DNA from: Anaerolineaceae bacterium | Lineage (GTDB): Bacteria > Chloroflexota > Anaerolineae > Anaerolineales > UBA11657 | DNA: 64,000 bases | Direction: 5' to 3' | NCBI GenBank assembly: GCA_003569365.1 | Contig: BGOS01000022.1 | Coordinates: 35,317 to 99,316, forward strand | In this document: piece by piece, positions 63,116 through 64,000 of the stretch | Layout: each line of letters starts with the position of its first letter | How positions within the stretch are numbered: the first letter of the stretch is position 1 | Translations under genes and position numbers: made by a program | Notes under the pieces: generated by a model | Told to the model about the DNA's origin: nothing | Database searches by the model: none | What the model saw: only the letters and a program-made list of their open reading frames with translations

Positions 63116-64000
63116 TTGAGCATTAACTTGTACCAGCGCATTGTTGTAAAGGTGGGCACCTCCACGCTTACGGGCGGGCAGCCCAGCCTCTCTGTGGAGC
63201 GCATTACGGATTTGGTGCAGCAGCTTGTGGCGCTGCGCCACAGTGGCTGCCAGGTAGTGCTTGTTTCATCCGGCGCAATTGCCGCCGGCCGCGAACGGCT
63301 GGGCCAGCCACTGCTGCCCAAGGCTGTGCCCGCCAAGCAGATGCTGCTGCAGTTGGCCAGCCGCGCTTGATGGCGCTCTACGATCGCATTTTTGAGCAGC
63401 AGGCGCAGCCCGTGGCGCAGGTGCTGCTCACGCGCGGCGATCTTACGCGCCGGCGCAGTTACCTTAACGCGCGCCATACGCTGCTTGCGCTGCTGGACCA
63501 GCACATTATTCCCATCGTAAATGAAAACGATACTGTCGCCACCGAAGAGATTCGCGTGGGCGACAACGACAACCTGTCGGCGCTCGTGGCCAACCTGGTG
63601 GAGGCAGACCTGCTGCTGCTGCTCCACCGATCAGCCGGGCTTGTTCAGCGCGGACCCGCGCACCAATCCGCAAGCGCAACTGCTGCACGAGATTAGCAGC
63701 GCGGAGATTCCGGCAGCAGTTTGGGAGGCGGCTGGCGCCAACGGCGCGCAGGGCACTGGCGGCATGCATACCAAACTGCAAGCGGCTGCCCTCGCGCGCC
63801 AGTCCGGCGTGGCCACTGTCATTGCTGCTGGCAGCGAGCCGCAGGTGCTGCTGCGCGTGGCGCGCGGCGAGGCGCTGGGCACGCGCCTGCCTGCGCTTGT
63901 GTCTGCGCTGGAGAGCCGCAAGCGCTACATCCTCTCCGGCTGGGACGGGCAGGCACGCGTGCAAGTAGACGCGGGTGCGGCCGCTGCGCTCGCGCGCGGC
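63116..64000 (+). CDS. proB: Glutamate 5-kinase (3' end outside window; two frameshifts)
   Basis: First enzyme of proline synthesis: phosphorylates glutamate to gamma-glutamyl phosphate. The kinase domain starts with [14 protein letters not shown] and [12 protein letters not shown]; then [29 protein letters not shown] and GTGGMHTKL follow. The C-terminal PUA domain begins with [10 protein letters not shown] and runs off the right edge. Two single-base errors break the frame: one base missing at about 63346 (after KQML) and one extra in CC at 63624-63625. With both corrected the motifs are all intact. The start is probably TTG 63116; the ATG at 63056 lies before the -10 element. Confidence 0.85.

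Overview
The window is about 64 kb of moderately GC-rich bacterial chromosome. The best guess is an aerobic Chloroflexota (Anaerolineae or Caldilineae-like). This rests on style, not on a marker gene: Thr/Pro/Ala-rich linkers after lipoprotein signals, LysM, SH3 and SGNH surface proteins with the same linkers, many peptide-type (Dpp/Opp) ABC importers, and numerous FAD/folate methylamine oxidases and MttB-family proteins. No rRNA, tRNA, CRISPR array, transposase or prophage was seen. Gene density is high and short overlaps (ATGA) are common.

Region 1 (1-10.2 kb): two divergent uptake operons. Leftward: a monomeric sarcosine oxidase-like enzyme, a solute-binding protein, DppB, a fused DppC-DppD protein and DppF. 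Rightward: a second binding protein, DppB and DppC, with a strong promoter and an intra-operon terminator after the binding protein. Region 2 (10.3-25.6 kb): an MttB-family methyltransferase, a CocE-type hydrolase and an MFS transporter, then an EamA transporter, a SAM methyltransferase, a hydroxypyruvate isomerase-like protein, an SDR, AzlCD, an alpha/beta hydrolase, a VOC protein, a Rieske oxygenase, another MFS protein and a small membrane methyltransferase. Region 3 (25.6-36.8 kb): a complete Dpp-type importer, a MATE exporter, an HD hydrolase and a heterodimeric ABC exporter.

Region 4 (36.8-49.8 kb) is the core of the window. It holds heterotetrameric sarcosine oxidase (soxBDAG), a TrhA-like membrane protein, a GntR/FCD regulator, a second MttB-family gene, a dimethylglycine/sarcosine dehydrogenase-like flavoprotein, and a protein fusing an apparently inactivated 2-hydroxyacid dehydrogenase to a ParB/SbnI-like domain. 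With the Rieske oxygenase and the monomeric oxidase, these suggest stepwise N-demethylation of betaine-like compounds to glycine, with C1 units passed to folate. Region 5 (49.8-64 kb): surface proteins (LysM, two convergent SGNH proteins, SH3 plus glycosidase-like barrel), a FAAL/FkbM/acyl-carrier mini-cluster, an aldo/keto reductase, a GT-C-type membrane protein and the start of proB.

Seven single-base indels break six otherwise intact genes (dppF, one binding protein, the SDR, the second MttB gene, the SH3/glycosidase gene, and proB twice). Most fall in short homopolymers, so they look like sequence errors more than decay. Those genes are reported here as whole loci.
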